Below are positions 24,940-36,173 of a stretch of DNA of 64,000 bases, piece by piece. The notes under the pieces were generated by a model. It was not told where the DNA came from, did no database searches, and saw only the letters and a program-made list of their open reading frames with translations. Numbering within the stretch: the first letter of the stretch is position 1; every line of letters begins with the position of its first letter. The position numbers and the translations under genes are program-made. The DNA is taken from assembly GCA_963742545.1 (NCBI GenBank), contig CAVUMF010000002.1:496001-560000 (forward strand). Reading direction: 5' to 3'. The DNA is from Palsa-1392 sp963742545 (lineage in GTDB: Bacteria > Verrucomicrobiota > Verrucomicrobiia > Chthoniobacterales > UBA10450).

Positions 24940-25827
24940 TTACCTGGTCCAGAGGAAGCCGTGCGTGTTGCGTGAGCCGTCGGTGTAGTTCCCGCTGAAA
25001 CCGCGGGCATTAATGCCCCGGTTGTTAGTCACGACGGCCCCTGGTACGTCGGTCACTCTAAACGCGCCTTTCCTCAATAGGAATCCATGGTTCACGGCAC
25101 CAAAAAAGGTCCCGACGATATCGCCGCTCGAGTTGATGGCGCGGGCTGAGGTGTTGGGCGCACCCGGGAAGTCAATCGTGCTAAACGTACCATTGCTCAG
25201 GAGGAAACCGTGAGAGACAAAGGCGCTGTCAAAGTACCTTCCCACAATATCGCCTTTGTCGTTGATTCCGTATGCCTGCGTGACCGCCGCACCCGGATAA
25301 ATGATGGCGCTGAACACTCCGTTTTTGTCGAGGAGGAAGCCGTAGGTCGTCACGTCGTCATCCCAGTAGCCTACGATATCTCCGGAAGCATTGATCCCGG
25401 TCGGAAAGGTATCGACTGCGCCTGGGACATCGATCGTGGTGAAGCTGTTTCCACTGCGGAGGAAGCCATGGCTCGTAACGCCGTCATTATCATATTCGCC
25501 GACAATGTCGCCACGCGCGTTGATTGCCCGACCTTCCGTGTCCAAGGCCCCGGGCACATCAAAGAAAGTAAACGTTCCACTCGAAAGGACGAAGCCATGC
25601 GAAGATGTCGCATCGCTATAGTAGCCGACGAAATCTCCCCTGGCATTGATCCCTTGACCAACGGTGGCGACGGCGCCGGGCACGTCGATGGTTGTGATTG
25701 TCGGTCCCTGCTGTGATTGGCTCGCGGCGCTGACCGAAGTGGCCAGGAAGGTGCAGGCGAGGAGTGCCATCAGTCCAAAGACCGAGGGGACTGCTCCTAG
25801 GATTGAGTTCTTGTTCGTGTTTTTCAT
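24940..25827 (-). CDS. Secreted HAF-repeat beta-propeller protein
   Basis: A 295-residue protein with a signal peptide (MKNTNKNSILGAVPSVFGLM then LACTFLATSVSAAS) followed by about seven repeats of roughly 38 residues with the pattern GINARGDIVG-Y, HGFL and FTTIDVPGA. This is the HAF (probable extracellular repeat) family and probably folds as a beta-propeller. Function is unknown; such proteins are numerous in Verrucomicrobia and Acidobacteria. ATG 25827 was chosen over upstream in-frame starts because it begins the signal peptide. The 250-base gap to the next gene on this strand carries the shared hairpin described separately. Confidence 0.82.
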   Translation of the reverse strand: MKNTNKNSILGAVPSVFGLMALLACTFLATSVSAASQSQQGPTITTIDVPGAVATVGQGINARGDFVGYYSDATSSHGFVLSSGTFTFFDVPGALDTEGRAINARGDIVGEYDNDGVTSHGFLRSGNSFTTIDVPGAVDTFPTGINASGDIVGYWDDDVTTYGFLLDKNGVFSAIIYPGAAVTQAYGINDKGDIVGRYFDSAFVSHGFLLSNGTFSTIDFPGAPNTSARAINSSGDIVGTFFGAVNHGFLLRKGAFRVTDVPGAVVTNNRGINARGFSGNYTDGSRNTHGFLWTR

Positions 25828-25935
25828 TTTCTTGTTCTTTCTCTTGGTTGTTTTGATTGGCGTTAATCCGCCTTTCACGACCACAAACAGGAAAGCCCGG
25901 GCAACCTGATCATCCGGGAGAAGAAATTTTCCCGA
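25735..25935 (-). repeat. Duplicated leader plus signal-peptide module, copy 2
   Basis: Second copy of the leader described at 24590-24795. The spacing to the start codon (ATG 25827 here, 24683 there) is conserved to within a few bases, and the upstream frame remains open in both copies (PDDQVAR-FLFVVVKG). A structured or regulated 5' leader is possible. Confidence 0.75.
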
Positions 25936-26020
25936 GGACGGAAGGACGACGCCGTTTCGATGGCCGGAGGCGGCATGGGGAGATTGCCAAATCGACGTCA
26001 GTTGGCGACAATGCACGAAT

Positions 26021-26593
26021 ATGCTTCCTTCTTCGCCAGAGCGAGTTCGGCAGCTCCTGAGCGAGTGGCGCCAGGGAGATGAGGCCGCTCTCACGGAACT
26101 CACGCCGCTGGTCTACGAAGATCTGCGACGCCTCGCGCATCATTACATGAGCGCGCAGCGCCCCGATCACACGCTCCAAACCACGGCGTTGGTTAACGAG
26201 GTTTATCTCCGCCTGGCCGGCCAGACCAACCCGAGCTGGCAGGACCGCGCCCACTTTATCGCCGTGGCCGCGCGGGCCATGCGCCAGATTCTCATCAACT
26301 ACGCCAACCGCTATCAAACTCAGAAACGCGGCGGCGGTGCGCTGAAGGTGGCGCTGGATGACGTGGCACTCGTCTCACCGGCGCAATCAAAAGAGATCGT
26401 CGAGCTGAACGAGGCGCTCGATCGCCTGGCCGCGCTCGACGCGCGCAAGGCCGAAGTGGTCGAGCTAAAATATTTCGGTGGCCTCAACTACGACGAGATC
26501 GCAGAGGTGCTCAGGATTTCAGCGATCACGGTGCGGCGCGACTGGGAGTTCGCCCGCACCTGGCTCTATTCGGAATTGCACAGCGAAGGGTGA
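26021..26593 (+). CDS. ECF sigma factor (TIGR02999-type)
   Basis: A 190-residue sigma-70 family protein of the type common in Planctomycetes, Acidobacteria and Verrucomicrobia. Region 2 is at about 15-95 (LVYEDLRRLAHHYM, TLQTTALVNEVYLRLAG, AHFIAVAARAMRQILINYA) and region 4 at about 130-185 (VVELKYFGGLNYDEIAEVL, ITVRRDWEFARTWLYSEL). The frame starts at an ATG or an equivalent start at 26021. It is upstream of a Ser/Thr kinase gene, a frequent pairing in which the kinase is thought to control the sigma factor. No anti-sigma factor is visible. Confidence 0.9.
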   Translation: MLPSSPERVRQLLSEWRQGDEAALTELTPLVYEDLRRLAHHYMSAQRPDHTLQTTALVNEVYLRLAGQTNPSWQDRAHFIAVAARAMRQILINYANRYQTQKRGGGALKVALDDVALVSPAQSKEIVELNEALDRLAALDARKAEVVELKYFGGLNYDEIAEVLRISAITVRRDWEFARTWLYSELHSEG

Positions 26594-26916
26594 GTGAATT
26601 ACGAAGCACGAATGACGAATGTCGAAAGAATGACGAATTCGGAAAGGCGGGATGCGTCCGACGACGATTCGTTTTGGCACGATGGTGCAGGACTCGTGCG
26701 CGAAAAACCCGAGACAAAACGCGTTTACGATCTGGAAGAACGACGGGCCGATTCGGCGAAGCAATTATCGATTTTGCAAAGATGATTCCACCAAATCCAG
26801 TAACAACTCGAATGATTGTTCGGGCGGCGCCGGAATTGAAGCCGCCCGCTCGAACGCTCTGGCTTGAAGCGAAGGAGCTGCACCTGATCTTCTCCAAGAT
26901 TTGGAGAAACAAGTAA
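26594..26916 (+). pseudogene. Four-helix-bundle (23S rRNA IVS-like) protein remnant
   Basis: A degenerate gene. MNYEARMTNVERMTNSER opens one frame, ETKRVYDLEER follows, then after a one-base shift GRFGEAIIDFAKMIPPNPVT. At this point about 60 residues of the usual core are missing, and the sequence resumes as RMIVRAAPELKPPARTLWLEA with a LHLIFSKIWRNK ending. The order matches the IVS-type four-helix-bundle family. The 5' part lies in AATGACGAA-type intergenic repeats, with an inverse version at about 26975-27015. The remaining gap to 27027 holds nothing else. Confidence 0.7.
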
Positions 26917-27027
26917 AAGAGTCACCGCGATGCAAACCCCCAAACCTCGTGAAACCAGATCCCCAAAGGATTTGGACTTCGTCGTTCTTTCGTCATTCGA
27001 CAATCGGATTTCGTCATTTCCCCTCTC

Positions 27028-29925
<2,898 letters not shown>

Positions 29926-29960
29926 AACCGCGAAGCCAGAGGCAAGTTGAGCGAAGAGGC

Positions 29961-32900
29961 TTGAGCAAGCCATCAATCGCGGTGTGCGCCCGCCTTGGCA
30001 CAGTCGGGATTTGCTTCTTCCTGTCCCCAATCGTCTTCGGTCAGGAGACGTCGTCCAGCCCGGCCTCCAGCAGTCCCGCGCCGACCGACGTGACCAACGC
30101 CAGGCCCGCAGTGCCGCTGACAAATGATACCGGCGGCAGGGCGCAAACGGAACGCATCATCGTCGTCGGCTCGTATATTCCCACTGCAGAAGAAGTCGGA
30201 CCTAATCCGGTCCTGACGATTTCTCGCGAGCTGATCGACAAATCCGGGGAACGCAACACCGAGGAATTGCTCAGGAACCTGCCGATCGCGAATGCAAACG
30301 GCGTGCCCATTTCAAATAATGGGACCGGTTTTACCCCGGGCGCTTCTTCGATCTCGCTGCGCGGCTTCGAGCCCGACGCCACCCTTGTCCTGATCGACGG
30401 CCGCCGGGTGGCGCCCTATCCGATCGGAGCGGACGGCACCCAGTCGTTTGTCGATCTGAACTCGATCCCGGCCGTCGCGATCCAAAGCATCGAGGTGCTG
30501 AAGGATGGCGCTTCCGCCATCTATGGCGCCGACGCGGTGGCGGGAGTGGTCAACATCAAGTTTCGCCACAACTATCGTGGCGTTGAGGCGAAGGTGGAAT
30601 ACGGCAACACGCTCGACAAAGATTCGGGCGAATTCGCCGCCAGCCTCATCTTCGGCGCCGGTGACGACAAGACGCAGGTCGCCGGTGTGATGAACTTCTA
30701 TCACCGCAACTCGATCGCGAATCGCGACCGCGGTTTCTCCGCGGTACCGCCTTTTCTGAGCACGAACGCGAGCCCATATAACCTGCAGCTTTCGAGAGCT
30801 GCCGTCCTGGCAGCCCTCGAATTGCCCGCGGACGTGGTTGGAACGCCGGAAACGACGCCTCAGTTTTACAAGCAAGTACCTAATTCGGATACGGGAGACG
30901 TGAGCTTCGTTTTGAACGACGCCGGTCTTGCGGCGGCTGACGCCCAGGCCACCATCCCGGGTGTTAGTACGACGATTACCGTCCCTGGCACAGAAGACGG
31001 CCAGAACGTGCGAACAACCTTCTTCGGCCACGCGCCGTCTGGCACGAACGGACTTTCGCCGGCATCGGCCTACACCTATAGCGGCGGTCGCACCTCCCTG
31101 TTCAATTACAACCAGTTCTCTCTCTCCTTTCCTGATACGGAGCGATACGGCGGCTTCGTCAACGCCGAGCACAAGGTCTGGGGCGATCGGCTCGTCGCTT
31201 ACGCGGATCTGTTTTATCAGAACGTAAAGGTCCACAATGAACTCGCTCCTGATGCCACGGGCGACTTCCTTAGCCCGGGATCGACCACCCTCGTTATCCC
31301 ACCGCAACATCCTGTGGACGCGACGAATCCCGCAACCGGCAAGCCATACGGGACAGTCGGCGGCCTTAGCGCAGACGAGGTCGGCGCTCCCCCTGGCGCT
31401 TTCAATCCTTTCAACCCCTTTCAGGAGTTCATCTCGGGCGGCAGTCGCGCTCGGCTGGCGGACTTCGGGGATCGCCTGATCAATAACGAGACCGATGCGT
31501 TCATGACGACGCTTGGTCTTAGAGGCGACAGCTTATTCGACGGAAGCTGGGGTTACGACGCCGGTTTTCGCTACAGCCAGATCCGCAACATCTCCACCGG
31601 AACCTTTGCTTCCGGCGTTTTGTTCGACCGGATTTTGAACGCCAACGACCCCATCTTCGACCCGAGCTCGAAGCAATACATCGGCACCACGACCCCATTC
31701 AATCCATTTACGGATTATCGGGTTCCGTTCCCTTCCAACTTTGCGACGGTTAACTTCGCAACCGTCCACCCCAGGGACATCGACACCTCCAAGCTCGCAA
31801 CGCTTGACGCGACTTTTTACACGACGGCGTTGTTCCGGCTTCCGGCAGGTGAGGTTGGCCTGGCTTTTGGCGCCCAGTTTCGCCGGGAAAGTATCAAACA
31901 GGATATCGACCTCCTGGAGAATGGAGTTATCGTTGGCTTAGGACCAACCAACAGCCTGGCGGCGGGGCGAAAGTCTTACGGCATCTTTGCTGAGGCCGAT
32001 ATTCCGATCTTTAGCGCGGCGAACTCTATTCCCACTTTTTACGCCTTGGATTTTACGGCCGCGGCGCGCTTCGAGGCTTTCCGAAATAACAACACGAACG
32101 CCCTCGTACCGAAGTTCGGGATGAAATGGCAGCCTGTGGACGAGAGTCTCACCATCCGATCGACCTGGGGTGAAGGGTTCCTTCAGCCGACGCTTTATCA
32201 ATTGTTTGGTTCGCCTACCTACGGTTTCGGTGGCCCCGGTAACGACACTCCGGTGACGGTCAACAGCAATCCGTCGTTGCAGCCGTCGGATTCGCGCAAC
32301 TTCACCGCTGGGATCGTCTACTCGCCGAAATTTGCGCCTGGCCTGACTCTCTTGGTCGATTTCTACAATATCGATCTCACGGGAGCCGTCTTTCTTCCGG
32401 ATGACAACGATGTGATCAGCCGGGATGAAGACGGCACTCTCCTGCCCGGCGAAACCGTGTTCCGCGATCCGACCGGCGAGGTCACGCGCATCATCAAGAC
32501 TTATCAAAATGGCGGTTCGCAACGGGCGCGCGGAGTCGATCTCGGCCTGCAGTATGCGGTGCCGACGTCGTTCGGAATCTTTACCAGTCTGACCCAGGCA
32601 ACCTACCTCGATTCGTTCCTCCTCGCGCCGATACCCGGCGCGCCCGCGGTTGAAGTTAGCAATACCGGAACGTTTGACTCGAGCGATGCCTACCTGAAGT
32701 GGAAAGGCATCTCGCGCCTCGATTGGGCGTGGAAGCATCTCGATGTCGTGGCCACGGTTCGGTTCATCGATGGTTTTCACGAAATCATTTTTCGGACAGT
32801 GGACACAGGCAATCCTTATCCGGATGGCAAAAAGGAACACTGGGTGGATGCGACCTGGTTCTTCGACGTGCAGGCGACCTATGATTTCGGGTTCATCGCA

Positions 32901-33185
32901 CCAGTCGAAGCGCAGCCCGTCGCTGGCTATTCAAAGGGCGACCAGGAAATAGTCAGCGGCAAAGACGGTAAAGCCGTCGAGGCCACGCAAACTGCCAACT
33001 ACGCCACGCCGTGGTGGAAGAACCTGCTAAAAAACACCTCGATCACAATCGGTTGCAACAATGTCTTCGGCCAGGACCCGCCCAAGGCATATGGTAGTTT
33101 TCGCGGCAGCGGGACCGGCTATCCTGGCTTTATCTACGATGCGACCGGACGCTTTGTTTACCTCAGCCTGACGAAGAAGTTCTAG
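29961..33185 (+). CDS. TonB-dependent outer-membrane receptor
   Basis: A protein of about 1074 residues. The start is uncertain: TTG 29961 gives a good signal peptide (SKPSIAVCARLGTVGICFFL) and lies behind GAAGAGG, but the spacing is short. The plug domain (about 60-190) includes ELIDKSGERNTEELLRNLP, SLRGFEPDATLVLIDGRRV and KDGASAIYGADAVAGVVNI. The C-terminal beta-barrel ends YLSLTKKF with terminal Phe. It imports a bulky substrate, perhaps an iron chelate, peptide or glycan; the substrate is unknown. The gene follows the kinase gene by 35 bases, suggesting co-transcription. An in-frame GTG at 29982 is an alternative start. Confidence 0.92.
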   Translation: MSKPSIAVCARLGTVGICFFLSPIVFGQETSSSPASSSPAPTDVTNARPAVPLTNDTGGRAQTERIIVVGSYIPTAEEVGPNPVLTISRELIDKSGERNTEELLRNLPIANANGVPISNNGTGFTPGASSISLRGFEPDATLVLIDGRRVAPYPIGADGTQSFVDLNSIPAVAIQSIEVLKDGASAIYGADAVAGVVNIKFRHNYRGVEAKVEYGNTLDKDSGEFAASLIFGAGDDKTQVAGVMNFYHRNSIANRDRGFSAVPPFLSTNASPYNLQLSRAAVLAALELPADVVGTPETTPQFYKQVPNSDTGDVSFVLNDAGLAAADAQATIPGVSTTITVPGTEDGQNVRTTFFGHAPSGTNGLSPASAYTYSGGRTSLFNYNQFSLSFPDTERYGGFVNAEHKVWGDRLVAYADLFYQNVKVHNELAPDATGDFLSPGSTTLVIPPQHPVDATNPATGKPYGTVGGLSADEVGAPPGAFNPFNPFQEFISGGSRARLADFGDRLINNETDAFMTTLGLRGDSLFDGSWGYDAGFRYSQIRNISTGTFASGVLFDRILNANDPIFDPSSKQYIGTTTPFNPFTDYRVPFPSNFATVNFATVHPRDIDTSKLATLDATFYTTALFRLPAGEVGLAFGAQFRRESIKQDIDLLENGVIVGLGPTNSLAAGRKSYGIFAEADIPIFSAANSIPTFYALDFTAAARFEAFRNNNTNALVPKFGMKWQPVDESLTIRSTWGEGFLQPTLYQLFGSPTYGFGGPGNDTPVTVNSNPSLQPSDSRNFTAGIVYSPKFAPGLTLLVDFYNIDLTGAVFLPDDNDVISRDEDGTLLPGETVFRDPTGEVTRIIKTYQNGGSQRARGVDLGLQYAVPTSFGIFTSLTQATYLDSFLLAPIPGAPAVEVSNTGTFDSSDAYLKWKGISRLDWAWKHLDVVATVRFIDGFHEIIFRTVDTGNPYPDGKKEHWVDATWFFDVQATYDFGFIAPVEAQPVAGYSKGDQEIVSGKDGKAVEATQTANYATPWWKNLLKNTSITIGCNNVFGQDPPKAYGSFRGSGTGYPGFIYDATGRFVYLSLTKKF

Positions 33186-33226
33186 AAGCCAAGCCATCTC
33201 ATGAATATTCGTGCCGTGGTTTCTGC

Positions 33227-33276
33227 TGTAGCCGCTCTGTCGGGGCGTGACACGGCGACAGAGCGCCGTGGCTACA
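33227..33276. repeat. REP-like imperfect palindrome 1
   Basis: TGTAGCC...CTCTGTCG is mirrored by CGACAGAG...GGCTACA, giving a 50-base imperfect palindrome between two convergent genes. It may act as a bidirectional terminator or be a mobile REP element. Confidence 0.65.
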
Positions 33277-33335
33277 TCTGCGCGGAATGACTCCACGCAC
33301 CTTTCATCCGTGTCGCTCTGCTCGAGATAAAAGGT

Positions 33336-33399
33336 TTGTAGGGCAAGCGCTCCCGCTTGCCACCCCATGTCTCCGGCAGGCGGAGCGCCTGCCCTACAA
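33336..33399. repeat. REP-like imperfect palindrome 2
   Basis: TTGTAGGGCAAGCGCTCCCG is mirrored by GGCGGAGCGCCTGCCCTACAA, a second and different palindrome 60 bases from the first. It ends directly at the stop of the convergent cyclase gene. Confidence 0.65.
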
Positions 33400-33400
33400 T

Positions 33401-36088
33401 TCACTTCGGCGACGGCGCATTTCCCTCGACTAATTTCTTGAAGCGCGGATCGTTCCGCAGTCCGTCCCATTCCCAGCGATACCTCAGGTCGTTCAGGGTC
33501 ATACTGTAATCGACGCTGTCGACCGCGCCCGGCGTCTGGAGCAGTCGCTCGATCAACGGAATCGCCTGCTCGTTTTCCCCGACCCGCGCGTAGATCAGGG
33601 CCATATAACAGAGCATGAGCGCGCCATCGGTGGCGTCTTTCGAGATCGGCTTCAGTTCCACTGCCAGCCGCCCTTCGCGGATCGCGTCGTCCCGCCGGCC
33701 CATGAAGGCATAGAGCAAACCGAGATTGGCATGGCGATCGGCGGAATCAGCCGCCTGCTGCACCGCCTTCTCAAACTCGGGCGTGGCCGCGGCAAAATTC
33801 TTCGCGGCCGCCGCGCCATCGCCGCGCGCCACGGCCGTGATGCCGAGAAGGAAACTCTTGGGCTGCAAATCGATTTTGAGATAAGAAAAATCGCTTGCTG
33901 CTGACTTGGTGAGCAGATCAGCAGCGCCGGCGAAATCCCGGTTCAGCATCGCGGCGTCCCAGCGTGCACAGGTCACGATCCCGTCCGGATCATCACTCGA
34001 GGGAACGTCGACGAGCCAGCGTTGCACGGCACTGGTCTCCCCTTTCCATTGGAACTCGAGATATCCGGATTGGATTTTTGCGACGAGAGAATCGGGCGCG
34101 ACCGCGCGAAAACGGGCCGCGGCCTGCGCGGCCTGCGGCCAGCGGCGCATCGAGCTATTAGTGAACAGAACATTGCGAAGGATGTTCGGATTCTGCGGGT
34201 CGAGCTTTTCCATCCGCTCATAGGTAGCGAGCGCTTCATCCCAGCGGCCCTGTCGCCGGCGAATGGCGGCGACGTAGGCGCCGATATTGCTGTCGTTTGG
34301 CAGAATCTTCTGCGCGATCGCGAACTCGGCGAGCGCGCGTTCGTAGTCTTCGTCAAACCAGTAGGCGCATTGGCCAAGCGCGAAATGCGCCTCCCCGAGG
34401 TCCGGTTGCAGGCGGAGCGCCGCTTCGGCCTCACTCCGGGCACGGTTTTTCCAGGAGTCGAGCGGTTCCACAAAATGGAAGATTTCCGCACAGGTCGAGG
34501 CAAGATGAGCGCGGGCCAGGGCAAAATTCGGATCGAGCGCGATCGCCTTTGAATAAAGATCCTCCGCCTGCCGGTAATCCTGGTTCAAAGTGTCGGGCCC
34601 CTGTTCGTAGGGCAGGGCGCGCAGGTAAAGGATGTAAGCCTCGGGGTTCTGCGTCGGCTTCGTCGCCACCCGCACCTTTTCCTCCGGCGTGAGCTGGGCG
34701 CGCAAGGCATCGGCGATTTCGGTCGCCAGCTCGCCTTCCAAGCCTAACGAATCAGCGATCGTGCGATCGTAGTTTTGGGCCCAGATGTGGCGATCGTTGA
34801 GGGCATCGATCAACTGCACATTCACCACCACCCGGTTGCCTTCTCGTCGCACGCTCCCCTCAAGAATGTTGGCCACGCCTAACGATTTCCCGATCTCCTT
34901 GATGTCGCGTGTGCCCGTGTTCCGGTACCTCATCACGCTCGTGCGACTGATCACGGTCAGGGCCTGGATCTTGGCCAGGTTGGTCAGCAGGTCGTCCTGG
35001 ATGCCGTCGGCAAAAAAGGCGTTTTCCTTGTCAGCGCTGAAATTTTCAAAAGGGAGCACGGCGATGCTTTTCTCGGAAATATCCACGCCGTGCTGCCCCT
35101 GGTGGGAAGGGGAACGGCGCAGATAAAGCAAACCGGCGATCGCCATCGCCAGAATGCCGATGATGGCAAAGTCGATCTTCCGGCCCGCCTTCCAACGAAT
35201 CGATTTTCCCGGCGGGATCTCATCCGTCTTCCTGACCCCTTCTGGGGTGATCTCGAAGGCCCAGGCCAGGACCAGCGCAACCGGAAACCCAAGCACAAGC
35301 AACAGGACAACCAGCCTGACGACCCAGTTCGGGACCTGAAAAAAAGGAAAGACCTGGGTCGCAATCTGGATCAGCAGCCAGCCCGCCAGTGCGTAGATCA
35401 CCGCCGCCAGATACACGTTGCGCCGCCGCAGCTCGCCGAAAAAACTCTTCGATTCCAGCCCCAGCCAGGAGCTATCCGCCGCGCCTGGCCTGGCCCGAGA
35501 ACGGGCGAACCTCGCCGGCACCGCGGCGTTGCCAAAATCATCGCCAAAAAGATTGGTGACCGAGAGCTTCACCCCATGCTTCACCTCGCACTCCCCCAGA
35601 GGGTGCAGGTGGGCCGACCACTGCCGGTATTCGGAGAGATCCTCCGCCACCCGCTGGGAAAGGAGGATATGGCCCGCATCGCCACAATCCATCACCCGTT
35701 GCGCCAGGTTGATCCCCGCCCCCGCGATGTTGGTCCGCTCGTTCAGATCAGTCACTTCGCTTACCGGACCACTGTGAATTCCCATCCGCACCGCAATCTC
35801 GGGATGCTCCTTGAGAGCGCGCGCCACCTCCAGAGCGCATTGCGCCGGTTCCTCCGGATTATTGCGAAAGACCAGCGCCATCCCGTCGCCGGTTGGCAGC
35901 CGCACGAGTTGCTCGTTAGTCGATTCAAGCACCTGCGCTGTGGCCAGCACGATGTCGGTGAGCTGACGCATCTGCTCTTTCTGCTCGTCGATCAGGAGCT
36001 TGGAATAGCCCACGACATCGAGGAAGAGCACATGCCCTATCTCGAGCCGAAGATTCTTCTCAGATTCAGACGCCGTATCCACTGACAC
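33401..36088 (-). CDS. Cyclase-homology / membrane module / TolB-like / TPR protein
   Basis: An 895-residue protein from a GTG start. Residues 15-190 are a class III cyclase-homology domain with metal Asp (LFLDVVGYSKLL) and GDG, and N/R in GINLAQRV. The substrate-defining Lys is Leu (RLPTGDG) and the usual Asp/Thr is Asn, so base recognition is atypical. Then comes the membrane module seen in the neighbours (FFGELRRRNVYLAAVIYALA, residues 210-300), another transmembrane helix, a TolB/FlgO-like domain (KSIAVLPFENFSADK) and TPRs ending NDPRFKKLVEG. It is the natural full fusion of the two protein types in this region. GCCTAACGA words occur at 34742 and 34877. Confidence 0.92.
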   Translation of the reverse strand: MSVDTASESEKNLRLEIGHVLFLDVVGYSKLLIDEQKEQMRQLTDIVLATAQVLESTNEQLVRLPTGDGMALVFRNNPEEPAQCALEVARALKEHPEIAVRMGIHSGPVSEVTDLNERTNIAGAGINLAQRVMDCGDAGHILLSQRVAEDLSEYRQWSAHLHPLGECEVKHGVKLSVTNLFGDDFGNAAVPARFARSRARPGAADSSWLGLESKSFFGELRRRNVYLAAVIYALAGWLLIQIATQVFPFFQVPNWVVRLVVLLLVLGFPVALVLAWAFEITPEGVRKTDEIPPGKSIRWKAGRKIDFAIIGILAMAIAGLLYLRRSPSHQGQHGVDISEKSIAVLPFENFSADKENAFFADGIQDDLLTNLAKIQALTVISRTSVMRYRNTGTRDIKEIGKSLGVANILEGSVRREGNRVVVNVQLIDALNDRHIWAQNYDRTIADSLGLEGELATEIADALRAQLTPEEKVRVATKPTQNPEAYILYLRALPYEQGPDTLNQDYRQAEDLYSKAIALDPNFALARAHLASTCAEIFHFVEPLDSWKNRARSEAEAALRLQPDLGEAHFALGQCAYWFDEDYERALAEFAIAQKILPNDSNIGAYVAAIRRRQGRWDEALATYERMEKLDPQNPNILRNVLFTNSSMRRWPQAAQAAARFRAVAPDSLVAKIQSGYLEFQWKGETSAVQRWLVDVPSSDDPDGIVTCARWDAAMLNRDFAGAADLLTKSAASDFSYLKIDLQPKSFLLGITAVARGDGAAAAKNFAAATPEFEKAVQQAADSADRHANLGLLYAFMGRRDDAIREGRLAVELKPISKDATDGALMLCYMALIYARVGENEQAIPLIERLLQTPGAVDSVDYSMTLNDLRYRWEWDGLRNDPRFKKLVEGNAPSPK

Positions 36089-36173
36089 AATTGGACTCGT
36101 TCCAGAACCGTAGCGTTCTGCACCCGGCGATGGACATGAAATTACCGCGTTTGAGTTCGGCGAAGAAGTTCAT
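36072..36173 (-). pseudogene. Scar of a paralogue start (MNFFAELKRG...)
   Basis: An ATGA overlap with the stop of the 36170-38047 gene opens a 33-codon frame, MNFFAELKRGNFMS onward, that runs past the GTG of the cyclase gene. Only the first nine codons match the F-AELKRRN module; the rest is unrelated. It marks where a full paralogue was replaced by the cyclase-containing gene. Confidence 0.65.
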
